Under the pieces are notes generated by a model. It was not told the origin of the DNA. It was given only the letters and a program-made list of their open reading frames with translations, and did not search any database. A stretch of DNA of 57,646 nucleotides from Pseudomonas sp. AL03 (lineage in GTDB: Bacteria > Pseudomonadota > Gammaproteobacteria > Pseudomonadales > Pseudomonadaceae): contig NZ_JASBRE010000029.1 of the NCBI RefSeq assembly GCF_029960815.1, positions 1 to 57,646 on the forward strand, given 5' to 3'. Positions 49,408 through 57,646 of this stretch are shown here, piece by piece. The stretch's first letter is position 1; every line of letters starts with the position of its first letter. A program made the translations under genes and the position numbers.

Positions 49408-51792
49408 CTAACTGCCGGCGCTTTCGCCTTGCCTTGGACAGAGCACGCGACGATAGAGCGCTGCCTGCAGGTCCTCGAACTTCACCGGTTTGTTCAGGTA
49501 ATCGATCAAGGCACCGGTCGGGAAGCGTTCCCGATCAATGCTCAAGGCAATCACGAATACTGGCAATTCGCTGCAGCCCGGCAACGCGCGGATCTGGCAA
49601 CAGAGGGACGCGCCGTCCAGAGGTGTTAGCTGGCAATCGAGCAATACCGCATCAAAGGTTTCGCGCTGCAAGTGATCAAGCGCGGTAGCGCCATTGTCGG
49701 CGGTGCGCACCCGGAACCCCAGTTTGAGCAACATCCCGCGCATCACCAACTGATTGATGCTGTTGTCATCGACCAGCAGCACCGTGCAGTCCTGAGGCAA
49801 TCGCAGGCGAGGAAATTCCTGGGTCATCAAGGGCACTGACGGCCGTTCCACCACGGGCAGTTCGAGTTCGACGTCGAGCTGGAAGCGGCTGCCCCGGCCA
49901 GGCTCGGAGCGGTGAGTCAGGCGCCCGCCGAGTAATTCCACCAACTGCCGACAGATCGCCAGGCCGACGCCCAGACCGCCGTATTCTCGGGTCATCGAGC
50001 CGTCGAGCTGGAAGAACCGCTGATAAAGGGTCGCCTCTCCCAGATCGCTGAAGCCGATGCCGGTGTCGATCACCGCAAACGACAGTGCCAGTCGGTTGGG
50101 CTCCACGGGTTTACCCGTCACCCGCATCGCTAACCCGCCAATTCGAGTGAACTTGATCGCGTTATCCAGCAGGCATTCCAGGCACTGCGCCAACTTGGCG
50201 CTGTCGCCGTGCAAGCGATCCGGCAGCCCCGCCGTCACGTCAACTTTGAAGTCCAACGACTTGCTCAGGGCGTTGCCCTCAAACTGCAGGCGCAAAGCCT
50301 CAACCACGCCGCGCAAACTGAAGGTAGCCGGATAGGTCTTGAGTTTGCCGGCCTGCAACTCGGTCAGGGTCAGGATGCCGTTGACCATGCGCATCATGTC
50401 TCGCGCCGAACCTGCGGCTGTTTGCTGGTATTGCTCCAACTCCGGGCCCATCCCGACGGTCTGCATCAGCTCCAGCGAACCGATCACGCCATTCATAGGC
50501 GTGCGCAGTTCGTGGGTCAGGGTGGCGAGGAATTCGTCCTTGAGCTTGTTACTGTGAGCCAATTGCTGGTTCAGCACTTCGAGCTTTTGACCGGCATCGA
50601 ACAGGGTCTGCGCCTGTTGCTCGCGCATGGCATTGATGCGATCGGCCAGTGCCAGGGACAGCAGCGCCACTTCAATCGCCGAGCCGATCTGGCTGGAATA
50701 CATGGTCAGGAACACGTTCGGCAGGTAACCCAGCACCATCAGCGTGTTGACGATGCCGCCGAGCAGGAAGGCCGACCAGGCGATGATGAAATACCGCGCC
50801 ACTCGCAGGCCACGCAGCCAGGCGAAAATCCCTGCGGCAAAAATCACTAGGGTGAAGGCCAGTGCCAGCGCTGTCGCCAGACGCAAGGCCAGGGCGTAAC
50901 TGGCCATCAATGACAACCCGACCACCACCGCGCTGAACGCAATCAATGCCAACAGCAAGCGGTCGAGCCAACGGCTGTACGTTGTGATCTGCAAGAAACT
51001 ACGGGCGAACTGGCTGCCGAAGAGCCCCGAGCAACCGATGAAAAACGGCGTGGCGGCGTTGGCCCACCACGGGTTGTCTGGCCAGAAATATTCCACGGCT
51101 GCGCCGTTTACCGACAGCTGATACAGGCCGAACGAGGCGATGTAGAAGATGTAATAGAGGTAACTGGTATCGCGCACGCTGAGGTAGATGAACAGGTTGT
51201 AGACCAGCATGCCCAACAACACGCCGTAGATCAGGCCCAACACATAGAGTCGGACCGGTTGTTCTTCGAGCAAAGCAGTACTCGACCACAACGTGACCGG
51301 CGCCTGGATCGACCCTTCACTCTGCAGGCGCAGGTACACGGTTTGCGCTTGATCAGCGGTGAAGTTCATATCGAACAGGTAGTTGTTCTGGCGGATTTCG
51401 CGAGTGGCGAACGGCAAGGCATCACCGGTCTGTCGGGCCAACTGATAGCCACCGGCAGCATCGGGCAAGTACAGATCAAGGTGATCAAGGGGCGGATAGG
51501 CCAGTTCCAGCAACCAGGTGCGTTGCACCGCGGGATTGGTCGGGCGGTAATGCAGGTCAATTTTCAACCAGAACGCTGAACGCGAGTAACCGGCGTTGAG
51601 GGTCGCTTTGTCGTGAGGCTTGAAGTTTCCGCCCGCGGCTTGCGCACGGACGTCGGCGATGGTCGCCTGACCGCCCGCGTCTTCAAACACTTGCAGGGTT
51701 CGGCCCAGGGGAAGGCTTTGAGTGAATTCATCGAACTCGACGGCACTCGCCATGAGGGGCAAGCACAACAGTAACATCAGCAAATAGCGCAT
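49408..51792 (-). CDS. 7TMR-DISM hybrid sensor histidine kinase, 794 aa
   Basis: Signal peptide (1-18), periplasmic 7TMR-DISM extracellular domain type 2 (about 20-165), seven transmembrane helices (about 180-385), short coiled-coil, HisKA with phospho-accepting His427 in TLTHELRTPMNG, HATPase_c (about 520-650; N-box LLDNAIKF, G1 IDTGIGF, G2 GGLGVGLAICR) and a receiver (about 670-790; Asp719 in VLLDCQL, Lys768 in YLNKPV). No HPt domain and no adjacent regulator, so a phosphorelay partner must lie elsewhere. Likely senses a carbohydrate or other ligand through the DISM domain. Confidence 0.93.
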   Translation of the reverse strand: MRYLLMLLLCLPLMASAVEFDEFTQSLPLGRTLQVFEDAGGQATIADVRAQAAGGNFKPHDKATLNAGYSRSAFWLKIDLHYRPTNPAVQRTWLLELAYPPLDHLDLYLPDAAGGYQLARQTGDALPFATREIRQNNYLFDMNFTADQAQTVYLRLQSEGSIQAPVTLWSSTALLEEQPVRLYVLGLIYGVLLGMLVYNLFIYLSVRDTSYLYYIFYIASFGLYQLSVNGAAVEYFWPDNPWWANAATPFFIGCSGLFGSQFARSFLQITTYSRWLDRLLLALIAFSAVVVGLSLMASYALALRLATALALAFTLVIFAAGIFAWLRGLRVARYFIIAWSAFLLGGIVNTLMVLGYLPNVFLTMYSSQIGSAIEVALLSLALADRINAMREQQAQTLFDAGQKLEVLNQQLAHSNKLKDEFLATLTHELRTPMNGVIGSLELMQTVGMGPELEQYQQTAAGSARDMMRMVNGILTLTELQAGKLKTYPATFSLRGVVEALRLQFEGNALSKSLDFKVDVTAGLPDRLHGDSAKLAQCLECLLDNAIKFTRIGGLAMRVTGKPVEPNRLALSFAVIDTGIGFSDLGEATLYQRFFQLDGSMTREYGGLGVGLAICRQLVELLGGRLTHRSEPGRGSRFQLDVELELPVVERPSVPLMTQEFPRLRLPQDCTVLLVDDNSINQLVMRGMLLKLGFRVRTADNGATALDHLQRETFDAVLLDCQLTPLDGASLCCQIRALPGCSELPVFVIALSIDRERFPTGALIDYLNKPVKFEDLQAALYRRVLCPRQGESAGS

Positions 51793-52217
51793 TTAAGCCC
51801 CAGCGTGGCCTGTCCGGTTATCTCAGGAAGCCCCTCATTCCTTTTGAGTAGACGTAAAACCGGTATTACCTGTTATTGGTTTGGATCCACTCTAGCATAG
51901 CCATTGATGGCCATTGAGCACTATTAAAATTTTTCCTACAAAGGCTCTAACACGGGCGTTCCAGCTCAATGCGTTGGGATAGAGCTGTTTACCCGTCAGC
52001 GTGTGGCAATGGCTTATTCCCTGCAGCAGCTGGCGAAGCCTGCGTTCGGCTGCGTAGCAGTCGTAAAATGAACACGCGGTCTGCCTGATGCACCGCAGCG
52101 ACTGACTTCACGACTGCTGCGCAGCCGAACGCAGCCTTCGGCAGCTGCTACATGGACCGCCTCATGACTCACTGGTCGACACCCGAAAAAAGATGTTTGG
52201 TGGTAAGCTCGCGCACC
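51793..52217. other. Gap between the hybrid kinase and thiD
   Basis: 425 bp without a gene. The left half (to about 52015) is AT-rich and likely holds the kinase promoter; the right is the REP doublet 52023-52151, followed by the thiD leader. I see no thiamine pyrophosphate riboswitch before thiD. Confidence 0.55.
52023..52151. repeat. Large inverted REP doublet, copy 2
   Basis: Arms at 52023-52063 and 52111-52151 in opposite orientation, core GCCTGCGTTCGGCTGCG, separated by 47 bp. Similar to the copy at 30586-30731, with several more substitutions. Lies directly before thiD. Confidence 0.88.
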
Positions 52218-53015
52218 ATGAATATCTACAGCTCCCGCCCCGTTGTCCTCTGTCTCTCCGGCCACGACCCAAGTGGTGGCGCCGGCTTGCAGGCAGATAT
52301 CGAAGCCCTGCTCGCTCAGGGTTGTCATGCGGCCCCGGCCGTCACCGCCCTGACCGTGCAAGACACGGTCAATGTCACTGACTTCCGCGTCCTCGACCGT
52401 GAGTGGGTGTTGGCCCAGGCCAATGCCGTGCTCAACGACTCGACGGTAGCAGCGGTCAAACTGGGCATGCTCGGTTCCCTGGAAATGGTCGACACCGTGG
52501 TCGAACTGCTGTCGGCCCACCCGGATTTGCCGGTGGTCTGCGACCCGGTGCTGCGCGCTGGCGGCGGCGGACGCCTGGGCAAGGACGAAGTCGGCTACGC
52601 CATGCGCGAACGCCTGCTGCCCCTGTCGATCATCGCCACCCCTAATCTTCCCGAAGCCCGCATCCTCGCCGAACTGCCCGAAGGCACCGCGGACGAGTGC
52701 GCTGAAAAACTCCTGCCATTCGTCAAACACCTGCTGATCACTGGCGGCCATGGCGATGAACACGAAATCCACAATCGCCTGTACAGCCGCGACGGTCACC
52801 GCGAAACCTTCACCTGCCAACGCCTGCCCGGCAGTTATCACGGTTCCGGTTGCACGTTGGCCAGCGCCCTGGCGGGTCGTCTGGCCCTCGGTGAAAACCT
52901 CGCCAGCGCCGTACAGTCGGCACTTAACTACACTTGGCGTACCCTGCGTGACGCGGAGCAGCTAGGCAAAGGCCAGTTCGTGCCGCGCCGCCTGCCGCTG
53001 GACTTCTGTTCGTAA
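52218..53015 (+). CDS. thiD: Hydroxymethylpyrimidine (phosphate) kinase ThiD, 265 aa
   Basis: Ribokinase-family kinase making HMP-pyrophosphate for thiamine. CLSGHDPSGGAGLQADI (about 11-27), VCDPVLRAGGGGRLG (about 110-124), TPNLPEAR and the anion hole GSYHGSGCTLASALAG (about 210-225) are all intact. Start MNIYSSRPVVLC; an in-frame ATG 22 codons earlier lies in the REP region and is not conserved. Followed after 32 bp by thiE. Confidence 0.95.
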   Translation: MNIYSSRPVVLCLSGHDPSGGAGLQADIEALLAQGCHAAPAVTALTVQDTVNVTDFRVLDREWVLAQANAVLNDSTVAAVKLGMLGSLEMVDTVVELLSAHPDLPVVCDPVLRAGGGGRLGKDEVGYAMRERLLPLSIIATPNLPEARILAELPEGTADECAEKLLPFVKHLLITGGHGDEHEIHNRLYSRDGHRETFTCQRLPGSYHGSGCTLASALAGRLALGENLASAVQSALNYTWRTLRDAEQLGKGQFVPRRLPLDFCS

Positions 53016-53047
53016 CTTTTCATTTGTAATGCGGGGAGGCTTGTCCG

Positions 53048-53671
53048 ATGAAACTACGTGGCCTGTACGCCATTACCGATAGCCAACTGCTGGCCGGTAA
53101 ATTTCTTTCGTACGTGGAGGCGGCGCTGGAAGGCGGCGTCACCCTGCTGCAATACCGCGACAAGAGCAGCGATGAGGCCCGCCGACTGCGCGAGGCCGAA
53201 ACGCTGCGCGATCTGTGCGATCGCTACAAGACCCAGCTGATCATTAACGACGATGCCGAACTGGCCGCGCGCCTGAACGTCGGCGTGCACCTGGGCCAGA
53301 CCGATGGCCCGCTGACTCCGGCCCGCGCGTTGCTCGGTCGCCAGGCGATCATCGGTTCGACTTGCCACGCGCAGCTCGAACTCGCCGAGCAAGCCGCCAA
53401 AGAAGGCGCCAGCTATGTTGCCTTTGGTCGTTTTTTCAACTCCAACACCAAACCCGGCGCACCGACTTGCAGTCTCGAACTGCTCGACAAGGCCCGCAGC
53501 AAACTGCACCTGCCGATCTGCGCGATCGGCGGTATCACCTTGGATAACGCCGCCCCGCTGGTGGCCCACGGGGTCGATCTGCTGGCGGTAGTCCATGGCC
53601 TGTTTGGCGCCGAGAGCACTGCCGAAGTGACGCGCCGCGCCCGCGCCTTTAACGAATTGTTCAAATCCTGA
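53048..53671 (+). CDS. thiE: Thiamine-phosphate synthase ThiE, 207 aa
   Basis: TIM-barrel enzyme joining HMP-PP and thiazole phosphate. Motifs: LYAITDSQLL, VTLLQYRDKSSD (about 30-41), LIINDDAELAARLNVGVHLGQTDGPL (about 64-89 region), IIGSTCHAQLELAEQA, YVAFGRFFNSNTKP and CAIGGITLDNA. Residue count is normal. GGGGAGG lies about seven bases before the ATG. It shares an operon with thiD and hemL. Confidence 0.95.
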   Translation: MKLRGLYAITDSQLLAGKFLSYVEAALEGGVTLLQYRDKSSDEARRLREAETLRDLCDRYKTQLIINDDAELAARLNVGVHLGQTDGPLTPARALLGRQAIIGSTCHAQLELAEQAAKEGASYVAFGRFFNSNTKPGAPTCSLELLDKARSKLHLPICAIGGITLDNAAPLVAHGVDLLAVVHGLFGAESTAEVTRRARAFNELFKS

Positions 53672-53688
53672 TTTTTGAGAGCCCGATC

Positions 53689-54972
53689 ATGTCTCGTTCC
53701 GAAACGCTGTTTGCCAATGCCCAGAAACACATTCCCGGTGGCGTGAACTCGCCTGTTCGCGCGTTCAAAAGCGTCGGCGGCACGCCGTTGTTCTTCAAGC
53801 ACGCTGAAGGCGCCTACGTCACTGACGAAGACGACAAGCGTTACGTGGATTACGTCGGTTCCTGGGGGCCGATGATTCTCGGTCACAGTCATCCCGACGT
53901 GCTGGACGCGGTACGCAAACAGCTTGAGCACGGATTGTCCTACGGCGCCCCGACCGAGATGGAAACCCAGATGGCTGATCTGGTTTGCTCGATCGTGCCG
54001 TCGATGGAAATGGTGCGCATGGTCAGCTCCGGCACCGAAGCGACCATGAGCGCGATCCGCCTGGCCCGTGGTTTCACTGGCCGCGACAGCATCATCAAGT
54101 TCGAAGGCTGCTACCACGGTCACTCCGACAGCCTGCTGGTCAAGGCCGGTTCCGGCGCCCTGACCCAAGGCGTGCCTAGCTCGGCCGGTGTGCCGGCGGC
54201 CTTCGCCAAACACACCCTGACCCTGCCGTTCAACGACATCGAAGCCGTAGACACCCTGCTCGCCGAAGTCGGCCAGGAAGTGGCGTGCATCATCGTCGAG
54301 CCAGTGGCCGGCAACATGAACTGCGTGCCTCCGGCGCCAGGTTTCCTCGAAGGTCTGCGGACCCTGTGCGACAAGCATGGCGTGGTGCTGATTTTCGACG
54401 AAGTGATGACCGGTTTCCGTGTCGCCCTCGGCGGCGCACAAGCCCACTACGGCGTGACGCCTGACCTGACCACCTTCGGCAAGATCATCGGTGGCGGCAT
54501 GCCGGTTGGCTGCTTCGGTGGCAAGCGCGAAATCATGTCGCACATCGCGCCATTGGGCCCGGTCTATCAGGCGGGCACCTTGTCGGGTAACCCGCTGGCT
54601 ATGGCTGCCGGTCTGACAACATTGCGTTTGATCAGCCGTCCGGGTTTCCACGCCGAGCTGAGCGACTACACCAGCCGCCTGCTCGATGGCCTGCAACAGC
54701 GCGCCGATGCGGCGGGCATTCCGTTCGTGACCACACAGGCCGGTGGCATGTTCGGCCTGTACTTCAGCGGCGCCGACGACATCGTCACCTTCGATGACGT
54801 GATGGCCAGCGACGCCGCCCTCTTCGGGCGCTTCTTCCACCTGATGCTCGAAGGCGGCGTGTACCTGGCGCCAAGCGCATTCGAAGCGGGCTTCACTTCG
54901 ATCGCCCATGGTGAAACCGAGCTGAAACTGACGCTGGATGCCGCCGAGCGTGCATTTGCCGCATTGAAATAA
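53689..54972 (+). CDS. hemL: Glutamate-1-semialdehyde 2,1-aminomutase HemL, 427 aa
   Basis: PLP enzyme converting glutamate-1-semialdehyde to 5-aminolevulinate for heme. NSPVRAFKSVGGTP near residue 20, SSGTEATMSAIRLARGFTGR (about 120-139), FDEVMTGFRVALGGAQ and the PLP lysine in LTTFGKIIGGGMPVGCFGG (about 263) are intact. 17 bp after thiE, hence the thiD-thiE-hemL operon typical of Pseudomonas. Terminator at 54982-55009. Confidence 0.97.
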   Translation: MSRSETLFANAQKHIPGGVNSPVRAFKSVGGTPLFFKHAEGAYVTDEDDKRYVDYVGSWGPMILGHSHPDVLDAVRKQLEHGLSYGAPTEMETQMADLVCSIVPSMEMVRMVSSGTEATMSAIRLARGFTGRDSIIKFEGCYHGHSDSLLVKAGSGALTQGVPSSAGVPAAFAKHTLTLPFNDIEAVDTLLAEVGQEVACIIVEPVAGNMNCVPPAPGFLEGLRTLCDKHGVVLIFDEVMTGFRVALGGAQAHYGVTPDLTTFGKIIGGGMPVGCFGGKREIMSHIAPLGPVYQAGTLSGNPLAMAAGLTTLRLISRPGFHAELSDYTSRLLDGLQQRADAAGIPFVTTQAGGMFGLYFSGADDIVTFDDVMASDAALFGRFFHLMLEGGVYLAPSAFEAGFTSIAHGETELKLTLDAAERAFAALK

Positions 54973-54981
54973 CGCTGTGCC

Positions 54982-55012
54982 GCTGACGTTGGCGATTGCC
55001 AGCGTCAGCTTT
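54982..55012 (+). terminator. Terminator after hemL
   Basis: 12-bp stem GCTGACGTTGGC / GCCAGCGTCAGC (one wobble pair) with a 4-base loop and a short TTT tail. Confidence 0.7.
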
Positions 55013-55196
55013 CACCTACCTTTACGTCCTTATTCCTACGCTTCTGCTCAATATCCCCAGCAAAGTGGGCGATATATTCCCCGCGCAGCAGAAAAACGAG
55101 TAAAGACTTTGTAAGGTTGGCCCTGCTTATTTCATAATGCGCGCTTATTGGATCCCTCGATGGGTCCGCGCGCCCTTCAGAGGTAAGTCGATTCCC

Positions 55197-55751
55197 ATGA
55201 ACCGCACCGGCCGCGCCCTTGCACTGGGCTGCCTGTTGCTCCTTCAGCCCCTGCTCGCGCTCGCACAAGCAGGCGGCAACTCGTTGTTAATCCCAGCGAT
55301 GGGTCGTTGCACCCTCAATACTCAGCCGCAAGACCTGGCGCAGGCTCTCGCCGCCTGCCAGAAAGCGTCGGATGAAGGGGATGCGCAAGCGCAATACGAG
55401 TTGGGTGAGTTCTACTACGACGGCAAAAACGCGCCGCGCGACCTCAAAAAAGCCATGGGCTACTTCGAAAAGGCCTCGCTGCAAGGCCACGCACAGGCGC
55501 AATTCAAACTTGGCACCATGTTCTTCCACGGCGAAGGCGTACCAGCCAATAACATCCAGGCTTATATCGTGCTGAAAATGGCGGCGGTCAATGGCGCTGA
55601 AGATGCGTTGGACACCGCCGACGAAGTCGCCGAGAAAATGCCCCGCGAAGAACTTGAGGTGGCTACCCAGGTGCTCGGGCAAATCTTCCGCAAGTACCTG
55701 ATGGAATTGCAAAGCGCCGATGGGCGTACGCCGTTTTCACCACTTCCCTGA
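55197..55751 (+). CDS. Exported Sel1-repeat protein, 184 aa
   Basis: Signal peptide MNRTGRALALGCLLLLQPLLALAQ, ribosome-binding site AGAGG about 12 bases upstream. Two Sel1-like repeats: AQAQYELGEFYYDGKNAPRD and AQAQFKLGTMFFHGEGVPANN, each a helix pair, followed by VLKMAAVNGAEDALDTADEVAEKM. Sel1 proteins mediate protein-protein contacts in the periplasm; partners unknown. Confidence 0.88.
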   Translation: MNRTGRALALGCLLLLQPLLALAQAGGNSLLIPAMGRCTLNTQPQDLAQALAACQKASDEGDAQAQYELGEFYYDGKNAPRDLKKAMGYFEKASLQGHAQAQFKLGTMFFHGEGVPANNIQAYIVLKMAAVNGAEDALDTADEVAEKMPREELEVATQVLGQIFRKYLMELQSADGRTPFSPLP

Positions 55752-55766
55752 TTAGCCGGATCCGAT

Positions 55767-55796
55767 AGCTCCCACGCTCTGCGTGGGAACGATCAA
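55767..55796. repeat. Half copy of the three-hairpin repeat
   Basis: AGCTCCCACGCTCTGCGTGG... then GAACGATC at 55767-55796, a single self-complementary arm (CCCACGC TCT GCGTGGG) of the repeat at 24609-24720. Confidence 0.8.
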
Positions 55797-55807
55797 TCTG
55801 AATCTGC

Positions 55808-56137
55808 TTACTTCTCAGGCATCGGCATCGGAAACGGCATGACATTGCCTACCGCACCGCGGGCTTCGCTGATTTTCGGCGTGCCGAGGCGCTCGACCTC
55901 GTCGATGCGCACGATCGAATGCATCGGCACAAAACTGCGCACAACGCCTTCGAACTGAGCCTTGAGCTTCTCTTCGCTCGGATCGACGACCACTTGCGTG
56001 CGCTCGCCAAAGACGAACTCTTCCACTTCCAGGAAGCCCCACAGATCACTTTGATAGATCTGCTTGGCATACATTTCGTACACCTGGCCCTGGTTGAGGA
56101 AAATCACCTTGTAGATTGGGGCTTCACGTTTGGTCAT
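55808..56137 (-). CDS. DUF1820 protein, 109 aa
   Basis: MTKREAPIYKVIFLNQGQVYEMYAKQIY... with GFLEVEEFVFGERTQVVVDPSEEKLKAQFEGV, then FVPMHSIVRIDEVERLGTPKISE. Clearly the conserved DUF1820 family of gamma-proteobacteria, cytoplasmic, with no assigned function. I start at MTKREAPIYK, family-like, rather than six codons upstream. Divergent from miaB. Confidence 0.88.
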   Translation of the reverse strand: MTKREAPIYKVIFLNQGQVYEMYAKQIYQSDLWGFLEVEEFVFGERTQVVVDPSEEKLKAQFEGVVRSFVPMHSIVRIDEVERLGTPKISEARGAVGNVMPFPMPMPEK

Positions 56138-56231
56138 GGTGGGCGGGCAACACATCGGAGATAAAAATGAGGGCGCGAACTATAGCATAGCCGCCGGACG
56201 CACAGCGGTAGGAACCTTGGGACATGTTCCC

Positions 56232-56237
56232 TATAAT
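56232..56237 (+). promoter_or_regulatory. -10 box of miaB
   Basis: TATAAT followed by GCGCGG, about 35 bp before the miaB start, resembling the -10 contexts at 12569 and 23327. A clear -35 was not found. It lies near a short inverted repeat, GGAAC (56211-56215) and GTTCC (56226-56230). Confidence 0.5.
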
Positions 56238-56271
56238 GCGCGGTTCTTTGAATCACGTGAGACTGGGGTCC

Positions 56272-57597
56272 ATGGCCAAGAAGCTTTACATCGAAACCCA
56301 CGGTTGCCAGATGAACGAGTACGACAGCTCGCGCATGGTCGATCTGCTGGGTGAACATCAGGCCCTGGAAGTCACCGCTCGCGCTGAAGACGCCGACGTG
56401 ATCCTGCTCAATACCTGTTCGATCCGCGAACGCGCCCAGGACCGTGTGTACTCCCAACTCGGCCGCTGGCGCGAACTGAAACTGGCAAACCCGGACATGG
56501 TCATCGCCGTCGGCGGTTGCGTGGCCAGTCAGGAAGGCGCCGCCATCCGCGACCGCGCCCCGTATGTCGACGTCGTGTTCGGCCCGCAGACCCTGCACCG
56601 CCTGCCGGAAATGATCGACGCCGCGCGCGCGACCAAACTGCCGCAAGTCGACGTCTCGTTCCCGGAAATCGAAAAATTCGACCACTTGCCGGAGCCGCGC
56701 ATCGATGGCCCAAGCGCCTACGTGTCGGTCATGGAAGGCTGCAGCAAGTACTGTACTTTCTGCGTGGTGCCTTACACACGTGGTGAAGAAGTCAGCCGAC
56801 CGTTCGATGACGTGATCGCCGAGGTCATCCACCTGGCCGAAAACGGCGTGCGCGAAGTGACCCTGCTGGGGCAGAACGTCAATGGCTATCGCGGGACCAC
56901 TCACGATGGCCGCCTGGCGGATCTCGCCGAGCTGATCCGCGTGGTGGCCGCCGTCGATGGCATTGACCGCATCCGCTACACCACCTCACACCCGCTGGAG
57001 TTCTCCGACAGCCTGATCCAGGCCCACGCCGACGTGCCGGAACTGGTCAAGCATCTGCACTTGCCGGTGCAGTCGGGCTCGGACCGAATCCTGGCGGCGA
57101 TGAAGCGCAACCACACCGCGCTGGAATACAAATCCAAACTGCGCAAGCTGCGTGCCGCCGTGCCGGGGATCTGCATCAGTTCTGACTTCATCGTCGGCTT
57201 TCCGGGCGAAACCGAAAAAGACTTCGAACAGACCATGAAGCTGATCGAAGACGTCGGTTTCGACTTCTCCTACTCGTTCGTCTACAGCCAGCGCCCGGGC
57301 ACTCCGGCTGCCGATCTGGCCGACGAAACGCCAGAAGCGTTGAAGAAAGAACGCCTGAATGCGCTGCAACATCGCCTGAACCAGCAAGGTTTCGAGATCA
57401 GCCGACAAATGGTCGGTTCGATCCAGCGGATCCTGGTGACCGATTATTCGAAAAAAGACCCCGGCGAACTGCAAGGCCGGACCGAGAATAACCGTATCGT
57501 CAACTTCCGCTGCGACAATCCCACGCTGATTGGCCAGTTTGCCGACGTGCACATCGACGCCGCCCAGCCGCACTCGCTGCGGGGCTCGCTGCTGTAG
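56272..57597 (+). CDS. miaB: tRNA-2-methylthio-N6-dimethylallyladenosine synthase MiaB, 441 aa
   Basis: Radical-SAM methylthiotransferase acting on i6A37 of tRNA, with two 4Fe-4S clusters. N-terminal cluster cysteines in THGCQMNE, LLNTCSIRE and VGGCVASQ; radical SAM motif GCSKYCTFCVVPYTRG (about 156-171); HLPVQSGSDRIL; and C-terminal TRAM domain (about 375-438). Start MAKKLYIETHGC. The gene is complete; phoH-type genes usually follow in Pseudomonas, but lie outside the window. Confidence 0.97.
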   Translation: MAKKLYIETHGCQMNEYDSSRMVDLLGEHQALEVTARAEDADVILLNTCSIRERAQDRVYSQLGRWRELKLANPDMVIAVGGCVASQEGAAIRDRAPYVDVVFGPQTLHRLPEMIDAARATKLPQVDVSFPEIEKFDHLPEPRIDGPSAYVSVMEGCSKYCTFCVVPYTRGEEVSRPFDDVIAEVIHLAENGVREVTLLGQNVNGYRGTTHDGRLADLAELIRVVAAVDGIDRIRYTTSHPLEFSDSLIQAHADVPELVKHLHLPVQSGSDRILAAMKRNHTALEYKSKLRKLRAAVPGICISSDFIVGFPGETEKDFEQTMKLIEDVGFDFSYSFVYSQRPGTPAADLADETPEALKKERLNALQHRLNQQGFEISRQMVGSIQRILVTDYSKKDPGELQGRTENNRIVNFRCDNPTLIGQFADVHIDAAQPHSLRGSLL

Positions 57598-57646
57598 ATA
57601 CTCTGTTCACGGTCAAGCTTTCGCGAGATGTTTTTCGCTAAAAAGC
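57598..57646. other. Downstream flank of miaB
   Basis: 49 bp to the window edge. No gene start, no clear terminator. Confidence 0.5.

Noticed and set aside
46205..49411. Long plus-strand frames opposite amn and the acyl-CoA dehydrogenase
   Set aside because: Both opposite genes are full-length with family motifs; the antisense peptides show no domain.
52150..52217. Thiamine pyrophosphate riboswitch before thiD
   Set aside because: The leader is only about 66 bp after the REP doublet, and no conserved TPP aptamer core (CUGAGA) was found.
53413..54909. 498-codon open frame opposite hemL and thiE
   Set aside because: Spans two well-supported genes on the other strand; composition is typical of antisense frames.
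1..57646. CRISPR arrays, tRNA or rRNA genes, prophage or defence islands
   Set aside because: No regularly spaced direct repeats, no tRNA-like cloverleaf with CCA context, and no integrase, phage or known defence genes were seen on either strand.

Overview
The window is a stretch of core and near-core chromosome from a gammaproteobacterium of the genus Pseudomonas, most likely the P. fluorescens group. This rests on gene order and protein families: radA / ankB / katB / mscL / ferredoxin-NADP reductase / LuxR solo / rlmG, cyanide-insensitive oxidase cioAB, thiD-thiE-hemL and miaB all sit in the arrangement I know from Pseudomonas. High GC with G/C-rich third codon positions and several REP-type intergenic repeats fit. 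I see no rRNA, tRNA, CRISPR array, prophage or complete insertion sequence.

Layout. 1-8.2 kb: start of cstA, a PilZ protein, radA, the katB-ankB peroxide pair, mscL, a ferredoxin-NADP reductase, an unpaired LuxR regulator and rlmG. 8.2-11 kb: cioA-cioB with a 56-residue DUF2474 gene and a perfect ANR-type box upstream. 11.4-15.3 kb: a DJ-1-like protein lacking its catalytic residues, a secreted protein, a purine permease overlapping trmA, and a tautomerase. 15.3-18 kb: a LysR gene and a decayed locus with an SDR tail, aroQ and aroE heads joined to an intact TetR gene, and a quiC tail. 18-32 kb: housekeeping and hydrolytic genes (ypfJ, an alpha/beta hydrolase, tesB, a GNAT, an HDAC-like amidohydrolase, a flavoprotein, rhlE, yedA, an Lrp, an exonuclease and NYN pair, DUF2076, yciC, an EEP hydrolase). 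31.9-39 kb: a tau/ssu-type ABC importer, class III aminotransferase and aldehyde dehydrogenase, with a divergent LysR. This looks like uptake and oxidation of an amine, but the binding-protein gene is frameshifted at a run of seven A. 39-57.6 kb: hrpB, a 257-bp element with perfect terminal inverted repeats, a lipoprotein, fieF, a secreted DUF6515-like protein, a bkdR-like Lrp gene, DUF2788, rluE, amn, an AidB-type acyl-CoA dehydrogenase, a 7TMR-DISM hybrid kinase, thiD, thiE, hemL, a Sel1 protein, DUF1820 and miaB.

No wholly new multi-gene system is evident. The most informative signals are the decay of the quinate/shikimate locus, the homopolymer frameshift in the ABC receptor, the MITE-like element upstream of hrpB, the DJ-1 protein missing all three reference catalytic residues, the AT-rich insert inside katB, and three families of structured intergenic repeats. 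Start codons were chosen from ribosome-binding sites, signal peptides and remembered family starts; no search or alignment was run.
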